A stretch of 64,000 nucleotides of DNA, from positions 19,229,747 to 19,293,746 of the forward strand of contig NC_091941.1 of NCBI RefSeq assembly GCF_041260155.1, in the 5' to 3' direction. Both the position numbers and the translations under genes were made by a program. Under the pieces are notes generated by a model that worked only from the letters and a program-made list of their open reading frames with translations, was not told where the DNA came from and did no database searches. This document shows positions 39,601 to 51,100 of this stretch, one piece after another. The stretch comes from Ptychodera flava (Eukaryota > Hemichordata > Enteropneusta > Ptychoderidae). The first letter of the stretch is position 1, and each line of letters starts with the position of its first letter.

Positions 39601-41443
39601 AAGGAAATATGTACATAAAGATAGTCAGTCTTTAGAGCAAAACTTCAGGGATTGGAAGCATGCATGTTCAGATGCTACAGAAAAGGCATCCCAAATACTT
39701 CCTGCATAAAAACACTTTATTCATGTCAATAACAATGAATGAGGAGACGCTATAATAAACTTGCTGCCAACATAACCAGTGGTATAGTATCAGTAAGCTC
39801 AGGGACAAAAAAATAAAAGTTACAGGGTTCTTCACAAGGGGGTTTTTAGGGGTTGGCCGCTGCTGTTTTTGGAGCAATCTATTCATATGTTCATAACTGT
39901 ACAAATGAAAACATTTTCACAACAAAAGAATATGCAAATGATGCATTGCTATGTTAAAATGGCCATCCCTGTTTTTCCAAGCTGTGGAGAACACTGAGAA
40001 GAGTGTTTGTTCAATTTGACATGAGGCAAACCACCAAACCAACTTATACGATGGATATATGAGGAAAAACGAAATTCACATAGCCAAACAACATGCAGCT
40101 GTGACAAACAGAACCGTGCATCCCCAATATTCTCTGAATATCGATGTGTGTCTGTGTGGCTTGTGTTGAAGCAGAATCAACATCTATTGTCTTTGAATAG
40201 GCTAACCTTGCAAACACGGTCAAACCACATTCAGAAAGAGTAACGCACATTCCATAAAGACAGATTTCTGTGCTATCTTGTCAATGAAGCTCTAATCACA
40301 GACGGTCAATGCACAACTGCTACACAGTACTACTGATTCAACACATCCCTGCTGAAAATCCTCCACAACAAATGGTTCAGTGCATGTGTTTCCGGATCTG
40401 CATTGTTCATAGTGTATGCAAATGAATGTCCTGGGTCTGAAATATTGGTGTTTGATATCAAACTATTTTTACCAACAGCGGGTCAATCAGTTTGTCAGCA
40501 GACGAGGACCGGTCTGCCATCGTCCAAGAAGAGGACGCTGTGCAAGAAGAGCAAGGCGGGGCTGAAAGAACTCAACCTGATGGTGGAATATGCGGACATA
40601 TTTGCACATGTGAGTTGCATAGAGGGAGCGAGGTCCCACAGCACCACCATTTTTTTCTGGAAAGTACTGATGGAATCAGAAATTCAAATCCAACAGGAAG
40701 AACAAAACAATGTGTGTACGTGCATTCCCATCAGCAGTTACTGTGTGCACTAACTACAAATATGTCATTTCCTTTTTTGGGTTTATGTGCACGCAAGAAT
40801 ACAGCAGACAGCTTGTAGCTCTGGTATTGGCCTGTGGCCCGACATGTTAAAAAAGTGATGGGGATTTCTGATAAGCCAAAGATTATGAATTGCTGAGCCA
40901 GCAGTTCTGTAGATGCAGTTGACAGCGGAGTGAAATTATTGTTATTTCCTGTTTGTTTTTTTGTACACAGGGGAAATTATCCTGAGCGCCATGGTGCTCT
41001 TCCTGATCATGGTGATTGTTGGAACGATGCTGTACTCCAAAGCCGAGGGCTGGACGCTCTCAGAAGCCTGCTACTTCTCCATCATCTCCTTCACCACCAT
41101 CGGTTTTGGCGACTACATTTCGGCGGCCCTCTCCTTGGAATTTTACAAGGCCAACCTGGGAGAAGCCCTTGCCAAGCACTACGGAGCGCTGAACGTACTT
41201 GTCCTGCTTGTCGGAGTCAGCGTCACCATTCTCCTCATCCAGTGCCTGGCTTTCCTCTTGAAGAAAGTCATCGATAAGGTGACCGACGGTGTCGTGTACA
41301 AGATAAACAAGACGCTGAGTAAGCGATCGGTCACCCCAGGTCACGCACAAGAGAATGCAAATCCGCCGATATGTCCTGAGTGTCATGATATGGCTGTTCG
41401 CATGCGATCGAGCAGGACTCTTTTCACAGCGTTCATAGAATAG
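33670..41443 (+). CDS. Two-pore domain (K2P) potassium channel B with giant repeat-bearing M2-M3 linker, 890 aa, six exons
   Basis: Exons: 33670-34003, 35120-36400, 37978-38349, 39353-39434, 40479-40609, 40971-41443. All junctions are GT-AG and the phases (1,1,1,2,1) keep one frame to the TAG at 41441-41443. M1 is about 18-39, cap Cys 83, pore 1 filter TTIGYG 109-114, M2 about 124-147, M3 about 736-755, pore 2 TTIGFGD 775-781, M4 about 806-829, tail CPEC 868-871. It should be a dimeric plasma-membrane leak K+ channel. The cytoplasmic M2-M3 loop, usually a few dozen residues, is about 580 here. It holds acidic Ser runs, nine 26-residue repeats (273-506) and further TP/LPP motifs in exon 3. Exons 3-5 encode only linker, so they could be spliced alternatively. 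The exon 3 acceptor could also be 37986, dropping three residues. Introns 1-3 each contain a copy of MITE family 1. The start is the first ATG before M1. Confidence 0.92.
34376..34716 (-). mobile_element. MITE family 1, copy 5, in K2P-B intron 1
   Basis: Right end TTCGAGGCGCATATTACCTT; left end AAGGTACGTCGGGGACAG. Lies between K2P-B exons 1 and 2, reverse to the gene. Confidence 0.8.
34827..34999. repeat. Inverted-repeat element in K2P-B intron 1
   Basis: CACGCTATGATCAACTAAAT at the left, continuing to GGAGCATAA, is repeated in inverse at 34965-34999, about 35 bp per arm. The middle is about 100 bp. Confidence 0.85.
35602..36303 (+). repeat. Coding minisatellite: nine 78-bp units in K2P-B exon 2
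   Basis: Nine tandem units of 78 bp encode 26 residues each (K2P-B residues 273-506). The core reads GTDDNASTRALPPTP followed by LANGRLTGL-type residues. The first unit (with VDKDD) and the last (with FPISR) are diverged; the inner ones are almost identical in protein and differ mainly at silent sites. Each unit carries a Thr-Pro and a Leu-Pro-Pro-Thr-Pro core. The unit length is a multiple of three, so copy number can change without a frameshift. Confidence 0.97.
36617..36719. repeat. Inverted repeat in K2P-B intron 2
   Basis: TGAGCATTAGACTGAAAGAT at the left pairs with ATCTTTCAGTCTAAAGGAGG then TGCTCA at the right. About 50 bp of GC-rich loop between. Confidence 0.75.
36822..37185 (-). mobile_element. 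MITE family 1, copy 6, in K2P-B intron 2
   Basis: Right end TTTCGAGGCGCATACTACCT; left end TAAGGCAGTACAAGCCTTGG, diverged. Inner GATGGTGGCCATTTCGAA corresponds to the family core. Confidence 0.82.
38864..39213 (+). mobile_element. MITE family 1, copy 7, in K2P-B intron 3
   Basis: Left end CAGGTTGTACTTGCCTTGAA, diverged; right end CCCCGAGGCGCATTCTAC. The body includes AAAATGGCCGCAATC. Confidence 0.82.
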
Positions 41444-42157
41444 TTTTGTTGCAAACAAAAATGTAGGAACTGAAGCAGACTCCTACAGAGGATTTCCTCA
41501 CTGAAGGAACCGAACTGACTTTATACACAAAAATACATTTATATGCGCATCACACCTCGCCCTAATAGGCAGGGGAAAAAACCACTAAAAATTGCCTTTC
41601 GCAGTACAAATCAGACATTCACAATTAACGAATTGGTGTACAGAATCAGGGAAAGCCACTACCCAGTAAGATACTGTCTCTCATCGCCACTTGACGGCAG
41701 ACATCAGAGCAGAGCGCTCTTCAAGCCGCGGAATCACAGAGAGAAGCAAGCCGCCTTTCAGTACCAGGTAGCAAATGACACCCGAGGCAAAGATGTGTTC
41801 AAATCTGTGAAACTTTTGAACAAAACAAGTCTTGCAGGAAATATAGACAGTGATCCTTTCATCCTGCTTGTAATCAGACTCAGAGATACCTTCCTCCTAG
41901 TCATCAGGATGGGCGTCGACACAGAAATTGAGTGACAAGACCAAGTCATGTTATTTTTTTCAATCCTGACAGCTACAAATACTTCTGACACAGAAATTGC
42001 GTGACAGTACAAGAAGACATGTTTCTTTTTTCAATCCTGACAGCAACAAATATATCAACTAGTAGTAACACCAAAAGAACACCACATAAAGTAACAACCA
42101 TTTGATGAATGTAAGGAACACACAGGGAGAGCTTGACATCAAAAACTGCATTAAAGG

Positions 42158-42171
42158 TTTATTGATTTATT
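42158..42171 (-). terminator. Two AATAAA poly(A) signals of WDR74
   Basis: Two minus-strand AATAAA hexamers at 42171-42166 and 42163-42158 start 24 nt after the WDR74 stop codon. Distance and strand fit cleavage and polyadenylation of this gene. Confidence 0.6.
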
Positions 42172-42194
42172 TACACATTAAAAAGGCTTCGTTC

Positions 42195-45100
42195 TCAATG
42201 TTTAGTTTTAACTTTTTTCCTTGTTGAAACTCTTCTTGGCTGTTTTGCTGGGGTATCCCTTTCTGTTACAGTGTCCATCTTATTCCAAACATCATCATCG
42301 CTGTCAGACTGAGCAGAGCCCTCCCTGGTATCAGATGCTCTTTTCCCGCCTGGTTGGTCGGACTCTGTTTTTTCGGGCTGTAGAGGAAGCCAAATATGTG
42401 GTTGTATATGATGTATGGTTAACAAGTCATTGACAATGACATAGTCCCCACTTGTAATAGGAGTATTAGTCTTGAGGGGGCAGGGAAATGAGGTCATAAG
42501 AAGTATCACTAAAGTGTATATGTTCAGATCTATGGACACATAGGTCTATGTCATTGTTCCCAATTTGAAACAAGAGGCATGTCTAAGTTATGGTTCTAAA
42601 TCGGGAAAAAAGATCAGTCCTCTAGCTGTATTGGCCAGCCAAGAAATACAATATGTGCATAATAAATGAGGTACAAGATGTGACATCTTAAGGTCTATAT
42701 ATCCTATCAAAATTGAAGCGTAAAGAACTTGTGGTTACTGAGTTATGCATATATATGCATATTCAAGGTCAAAGGTCATCAAGGTCACGTGACATTTTGG
42801 AAAAAACATTGTATTGCTAATTAATCCATATATGCCAAAATTCAGACCTCTAGCTCTATTGGCTTGCCCACAATTATATATGGGCATAATTAACGAGGTA
42901 AAGCATGTGTTGTCATAAGGTCTCCCATCCTACTAAATATAAAGGACATAGCACTTGTGGTTACTTATTTATTGACATAATCGTGTATTTTAGGTAAAAG
43001 GTTATCGAGGTCACATGACATTTTGTCAAAAAATCTATCCTATAGTCTATCCCTATATACTAAAAATCATACATTTACCTCTATTGGCTTGTTCAAAATT
43101 AGATATGCACATAATGAATGAGGTACAATATGTGGCGTCATAGGTGTCCCATCATACCATATATGAAAGGTTTACCACTTGTGGTTACTGAGTTATGGAC
43201 AAATATGTATATTCGAGGTCAAAGGTCACCAAGGTCACATGACATTTTGTCAAAGTGTCTGAGATATCTGCGTGAACGGATGGACTCACGGACTGACATG
43301 ACCCAATCTATGAGCCCCCTGGACTTTATCTGTGGGGACTAAAAACTGTGTCACTGCATCCTTTTTGCAATATGAATACGATGAGAAACTAAATTTCTAT
43401 TTATCTTGCCCTTATACATGGGAGCCTATGTACTGCCTTATACATGGGAGTCTATGGACTGCCTTATACATGGGAGTCTATGGACTTCCTTATACATGGG
43501 AGTCTATGGACTGCCTTATACATGGGAGTCTATGGACTGCCTTATACATGGGAGTCTATGGTCTGCCTTATACATGGGAGTCTATGGTCTGCCTTATACA
43601 TGGGAGTCTATGGTCTGCCTTATACATGGGAGTCTATGGAGGTGAAAACTAAAAAGTCCTCTACCACGGCCAAATTTGATCGCATTGTGAAACAAATCGA
43701 CGTGCATCTGTATGAGGTATGGTACTATCCTTGTACCAAGTTTGAACGAAATCGCTCCAGGCGTCTCTGAGATATCTGCATGAACGGACGGACGCACGGA
43801 CGCATGGACGGACGGACGCACGACATGACCAAACCTATAAGTCCCCCGGACGATGTCCGTGGGGACTAAAAATTACAGAAAGATTTTAAAAACTTTAAAA
43901 ATGGAAGTAAACATCAGTAAGATACAAGTGAAGATTTTCTCTGAAAAGCGCAACGCATTGTGGAGGAAACTTGTCCTGGTTTTCCAAATTTGGTTTTTAC
44001 AACTGGACAAAAATAAAAAAATACTGAGACGGTAGCTTTGGCGGTATGGGAGCCTTTGTGTGTGACGGACATAACTCCGCACATACATACCCACAAATAT
44101 ACAGACATACAGACGCCACCGACTCATCATATAAGCTCTTTTTGGTATTTATATATAAAACCAAATATGAGCTAAAAAACCACCGAGGTATAGCAGATAA
44201 TTTTGGTTGGCTTGGATGACATTTCTGTCTGACAGATACAAAAAACATCAAAAATTTATCTGAGGATTATTTGTAGTTCACCTCTGCGAGAACTGAGATG
44301 AAAATGTCAGAGTGTAAACAATTTGAATGGACTCACCGTCGGGGGATCTTGGCTAGAAAATAACAGACAGTTCAGCCTTGACTTGAGGTACACCTGAACA
44401 AAGTTAAAAATTTTGATTAGAAATGGCAAAGGATTGTGCTTTGCAATCAGAATCTGCACTACAAGCTGAAATTGGGCGCATGACACCATGAAATCAGAAT
44501 CTGATTCTGATTCTGATTTCATGGTGCATGACACCATGAAATCTTAATCAGAATCAGAATCTGAAACACTTTAGATTTGAGATGTAATACAATATGTCGC
44601 TGGCTAAAAGAGCCCCTTGCAGTTGTCAGACTGGGAAATTTTGTAACTATGGAACCACAGACATAATTACCAGTACACCTTTTTCCAAGATATTGATCAT
44701 GCGTTGGAGAAGTGTACCTCAGAATGAAAAACAGGATGTAAATTACTCAGTCCACAAACATCAAACAGTTATTTCTGTTACTTCCTTCAGCTTGTAAAGC
44801 TTATTCAAATAGAATGACCTGAAACCAATCAGATTTGATGCTGAACTTATACCAGCAAGGATAACAGTCAGATTCTGTTTCAAATACCGAGTGGTAACTG
44901 AAAATGATTCCAAAGCCAAATTTGTCTCCTACACTAGTTGCAAAACTTTGAAATCACACTCGGTGCTATTTGTTGATGGCTGAAACTCATTTTGTCCACT
45001 GTGTGATGAGGGAAAATTTTTAGATTCCTGTCTACACATCAAAGTCTGCATGATCTTCATTTAGCACAAATTCTGACACTGACCCTGGGGTTTCATTAAG

Positions 45101-48100
45101 TTTTGAAGTAGAGGGCTAAAATGAAAAAGTAGGTGGCTTGCAGCTACCATGACCACAAAGCGGTCGTCGTTGGGGGAAAGGGTCCTCCCGGCCGAAGGCC
45201 GGAAACCGTGGAAGATCAGTTAATTGTCAGTAGTGTTCCAGGACAATTTGTGTTCGTATCATAAAAGCCATTTTGCTGGGATATTAGGCCTAAATATGAT
45301 AATTCATAATTAAAAATGATTATTTTAGGAGGTAAATTATAATAATAATTATTATTAATGATATAAATTTGATATTGTAGATGATATTATACAGCGTTAC
45401 ATCTTGACAGGGGGATGGGGATTCCCCCTCTGTTGAAATGTTAGCACCCTCAATTAATTTGTCAAGGGGGACCAACCCCCAAGAAATGGTGGCAGTCACA
45501 CCTTAGAGGTACAAGTAGAACACTTGAACTGGTGAAGTCCCCCGAAATTTTCTGGTAAAGGGGAAAATCGCCGTTCTTGATGCAATCCTGGATTAAACAC
45601 TGATATTTTAAGCACTGTAAACGACAAACTTTTCTGTTTTGCTTTACATAAGAACCCTGATGTTGGGTATGGAAATCTGTAGATGAAGAACTTTTATACC
45701 AGTAGGGAGGTAAAAAGGAAAATTTATTTATCAATAATGATAAAAAATGACAATTATTACCATATTTCGCGAAAGACCCTCAAGGTTATTTGACTCTATG
45801 TGTATGCAACGTACGAACCTTGATAGAGCCTAGGATATGAAAATATGTACGCTCAGAAGCTCACATTTACACATAATAATAATAATAATATTTATTACTT
45901 TAAAAAAAAAACGCTTTACATGTAAAAACATCTCAAAGCGCAGTACAAAACTGTTCTAAAAAGATCTAAAAATACTGTTTAAAAAGATGTGTTTTAAGAT
46001 TAGCTTTAAAACTGCTAAAAGAGCAACATGAACGCAATAAAAATGGCAGCCTATTCCACAAACGTGGAGCACAAACGGAAAAAGCCCTGTCACCGTAAAA
46101 AGCTGTATTACAAATGGGTTGATAGAGCATATTTGTACCATGAACGGAAGAACGTAAGGCACGACCAGAAGAGCAAATGGTTAATAGTTCCTGAAGATAT
46201 ACAGGGGCCATGTCATGTAAAATCTTGTATACAATACAGAGAATCTTAAATTCAATACGTTTCTGTAGGGTAACCAATGTAATCTACTCAACACAGGGGT
46301 AATGTGATCTGATTTCTTTGTTCTGGAAACTACACGTGCTGCCGAGTTCTGGATTAACTGAATCTTATTGAGTAGATTGCAAGGCAGACCATAAAGAAGA
46401 CTATTACAATAGTCAAGCCTAGATGTTACAAAGGCATGGACTAATTTTTCTGTCGAGTCTTGATCTAAAAGATGTCGGATTTTACTTATTCTCCACAAAG
46501 CAAATGACGCTGATTTACATAAATTGGAAATGTGTGGTTTCATAGACATACATGATCAAATAATACGCCAAGATCACGGACTGTAGGTGAAGAATGGACG
46601 ACGACATCACCAACTTGAATGTCGCACTCCCGTGGTTGATTCCCCTTCACAAACTTAGAGGAAAATCTGATAACCTCAGTTTTACCTTCATTGAGAGCAA
46701 GCATGTTATTGCTCATCCACAGACGAATTTCCCGGATACAACTTTCAACCTGATCATAGCGGAAATTATCACGTGAGCAGACGACATACAACTGGGTGTC
46801 ATCAGCATAGCACATAGTTTCCAGCTTGTGTTTAATTATAATGTCCTCAAGAGGTGCTGTGTATAAAGTGAATAACACGGGTCCAAGTACGGAACCCTGG
46901 GGGACACCACAATCAAGTGATTGTACTCCTGACACCACCGACCCAACACTCACTTTCATTGTTCTGTCTTGTAAATATGATTCAATCCATTTAAGAACAG
47001 TGCCATTAAAACCAAATCTGTGACGAAGTCTGTATATCAGAATTTTATGGTCGATGGTGTCAAAGCGGCTGACAAATCAAGAAGAACTAAAATAACATTA
47101 TCCCGCTTGTCAAGAGCCCTCAATACGTCATTTTGGACCCTAATGAGAGCGGTTTCGGTACTATGACCTTCTCGGTAGGCTGACTGACATTTCGCAAATA
47201 AATTATTGTTGGCCAGATGTGAATTGATTTGAGTTAAAGCAGATTTTTCAATCAACTTAGATATGTATGGTAAGTTCGAAACTGGTCTGTAGTTTTTCAA
47301 AACATTTTTGTCAAGACCCGGTTTCTTCAATAAGGGACGTACAATGGCTGATTTACACAACTGTGAAATTCACCTGATATGAATGAGGTATTAATTATAT
47401 GCATAATTATTGGCGATACCTGGTGTATACACTGCTTTATCAAAACTGTTGGTACTGGATCTACACTTGATGATTTGGAGGTAATGAACTGATTAGTTTC
47501 TCAACAAACTCAATGGTTACTGGTTCAAAGGAACATAAACCGAGTCTAGCGTCAACAGAAATGTCAGATGGTGGAACAAATGACATCTTCTCACGAATCT
47601 GCTCAATCTTCGAATGAAAAAAACTTAGCAAAGATATCAGGTAACTCAACAGGATCCAATTCCGGAATGGTTGAAGCTAGTGCACGCTTAGTGCCGGCAA
47701 TGTCATCGATGATTCCAAACAGATCTTTAGTGTCAGCATTAGCAATACGACTACGATGAAACGATGAATGTGTTTCTCGCAGTTTGGCCGTGTACTGATT
47801 CCGAGCAGATTTAAACATTTCCCCATGGACAACAAGACCAGTCTTCCTCCACTGTCTTTCAAGCTGACGGAGATTCCGACGTTCCGGTAACAGATCTTCA
47901 ATAAACCAAGGAGCACGAGCTTTATCCAGGACATACTTGTTAACAACAGGCGCAACCTCATCAATGGCCCATGTCATTGCATTGTTGTACATCTTCACAT
48001 TTACACTTAACCTGACGATCGTTTTTGAAGTGAGTTTCGAGGTCTGATCGTATTTTAAACCACTCAGGGCGAGTTCTTATTGGCGTCGATAGACCGAAAA

Positions 48101-51100
48101 GCAGTACATACCATACCTCCAGCTGGTTATATACGTTCACATTTACGCCTACCAAAGTGAATGCGCGCATGTCGGCTTACTGAAATTCGAACTACAATCG
48201 GGAAGTTTTCGTGAGAATCAGGTCATTGCCTTCAAAAACAGTTTAAATCTACGTAATTATCCTTCTCTTGTTTCTTGGTGCACTTCAAAATAGAAGATCG
48301 TACAGCTATTGTGATCGCTTCTTCGTGTGTTCATCGGCCATTTTGAATTGAGGCTACGACGGCCGACAGGTGTAGTACGCACGTTTTCATTGACGAATAG
48401 AAAGGCCACCATGTAGGAGTCATTAATTCAGGTAGCCAATAGAATTGTCCGTTGCAATTCCGATTTTTATTGAGGTAGTATACGCAAGAACATAGAATTG
48501 TCCGTTGCAATTCCGATTTTTATTGAGGTAGTATACGCAAGAACATGTGACACCGTAGTACACGGCGATCGTAGTAGCTCGTTTTCTAAACTTTGTTTCT
48601 CATAAAAGCCGTTGAAAAGTTTGATTACACAGCGTGTGAAACTTGTCCGTATCATTTCAGAGGTAAAAAATATTTTAGCGATGAAAGAGTTAAAATTTTC
48701 CAAAAAAGTAGCCGGCGAAATCGTGAGAGTAACCGGTCAATTTCGCCGGCTGCCGGCTCTTAATGAAACCCCTGACACTGACCTTGTGTTTCAACTCTCC
48801 TGAGTGGACGTTATGTATCCTGAGGTGTCTGTCCAGTCCACACGATGCAACCAGTGGTTTAGTCTGATGGCACTGTATACTGCGTATACTGCCAGCGAAG
48901 CCTTTGAAAGCCTTCTGCACTAGACCTTTGCGCAGATCTATTTTACCCATCCTGCCTTGCGAGTTGCCCACTATCACTGAACTGCAAGGAAAGAGTGGAG
49001 ACATGTTGAGAACCTATCCAATGATTTGCCAAGCACAGTGGCTTACACCAGGAGAATGCCTGATGGATATTATTAAGGGGGTTGTTGAACTTTTCTGGAA
49101 GGTGGCAATATTGCATGACATATTACACGCATCAAACAGCAATATAACATACGTAAAGGATGGCTAGACTGCAGCATCTACTTAAACAACCCATAGTGTG
49201 ACGCTCAACTCTTAAATAGATTCCGGGTCAACAGCTTTTGTGCAGACTCAATCGAAAATTTACACAGACAATACAGTTTTCGTTGTTTTGTGATTGTAAA
49301 AACATAGCATACAAAACACAGAAGAGTGGCCATTTTGAATTTAACATCCATAATTTGGAGGTACATGTCCTCCTCTAATCAAAAGAGATGCATCGCGACA
49401 CATAATTTGTGATTCTAGACAAAGATGAGACCATAGTTCAAGAGTTCTCTTGAGTAAAGTGTTCATGAAATTTCAAAATTTCCATTAATGACATTTATGT
49501 TTCTTTATATACACCCATCATTTGTTTCGCAGATACTTTCAGTTTCTCTATTGTAGATTTTAAGAATCAATGCATAAAAATGTCCAGAAAGTGACTCACT
49601 TCGCTCCAGGTACAAGGGATAATGCCATCAGTGGATATTCATCAAACTCAACACTCAGCACAGGGCGTCTTTGAGGTGTGCTGGGATCATACAGTCTGAC
49701 CTGCGAAAAAAAATGCACACATTACAAAGAGCATGGGGATAGTATCAGCCTTATTGGCAGGGTATGCTGCGGTGTGTTGTTATGTGACCATGTCTGAATA
49801 ACACATCCATTTTTTTTTTGCTTTAGTTTTATGCACCATTTAGACAATGAACAAAATCTTTACCAGCTTTACAGAGAAAAGGAAGATTTCAAAAGACTGG
49901 CCAGAACTTAACATTCATGATGCATATTAAGTATAACACACAAGTTTGATTCAGCTGGATATGGCGCAATTGTAGAATGACTGTTGAATTAAGATGAAAG
50001 ATAGAGATGCCTTGAACAAGAACTTCTGAGTATTGGAGATACATTTTCACATGTATTTATTTTTACTCTAGAGTTTAGGGTTGTGTTGATAAATACCGTA
50101 GGGATATCTAGAATTTGCAAGATGCCCTTATTCCCGATAACTTTAGATGTTAAAGATTTTTTTTAAGTACTCCTCCAGTCTGCCCCTTCCCTTCAGAACG
50201 CTTATGAATACGGCCATTACAAAAGGTTAGAGTTCAAAGGTTAGTGAAAAATCATTCAAACAGTACAATGATGATTGATTTCAAACACTGTTGTCAGTAT
50301 CTGTGTCTCTAAAGAAGACTGCTTACGTGATGATGTCCTGTGCAGGTTACAATTTTTGAAGATTCTGGCAGGAACTGCATGTCGCACACCCAGACTGGTA
50401 CTCGGAGGTCAAGAAAGTCATTCCGAACCTTCGGCATGAAAGACAAAATATATATATGGAAAATGGCCTTCATATTCAAAGTAAAATGCTTACAGCTATT
50501 GCCATACCAGTAATATACAGGAAAGTTAAAAGCACGTAAAGTTATTTCTATAAAAGATATACATATGTTGGAGCTCAAATGGTTGAAACTTTTTCAATGT
50601 CATTCTGTTCCATCTTTTTCAATCACAGTAAGGCGCATTAGGTTCTCTCAGTGATTTGCACATCATATCTATTTAGAAATCTGAGAAATATGATGAGATG
50701 AGAACAGTTATGAAATTAAAAGCACGTTGCATGCTTTGCTGTTACAGTTCCTGATATGAACAAAAGAACAATTGAAGTTAACACCGGTGGCAGTCTAACA
50801 CATCTTGAGCATGACCCATTGACTCACTGGTATGCGAGATGTACACATAAATTAATATCAGCAGCATATTCAGAGGCAGCAAAAAAGGCCGAGACAATAT
50901 TCGCTGTGTTGATGGTATTAAGACAGCTATGATTATGCAAATCCTCCACTTTTGTATTCTAAATTTTTCGCCAGGAGAATGTAACACACGCAGGGAAACA
51001 GACACTGGGAGAAAGTGAGAGAAAATTTCACTTGTGAAAACATCACAACAAGTATCTGAACCAATATCCCAATAGAACTTACATTTTTGGCTTTAAATAT

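Larger units (their letters stand above)
42590..43260. repeat. Three tandem units of about 230 bp
   Basis: Diverged direct repeats whose CCTCTAGCTCTATTGGC-type starts lie near 42619, 42847 and 43078. Each then has a GCATAATnAAnGAGGTA phrase, CTTGTGGTTACT, and an AGGTCA cluster followed by CATGACATTTTG. Located in WDR74 intron 8. Confidence 0.75.

Noticed and set aside
43332..43770. Overlapping open frames of 79-108 codons in all three plus frames
   Set aside because: 26-bp satellite without stops in any frame; the region is inside a WDR74 intron.
46028..46249. Plus-strand open frames in the LINE region, also 46594-47023
   Set aside because: They are antisense shadows of the reverse transcriptase remnant.
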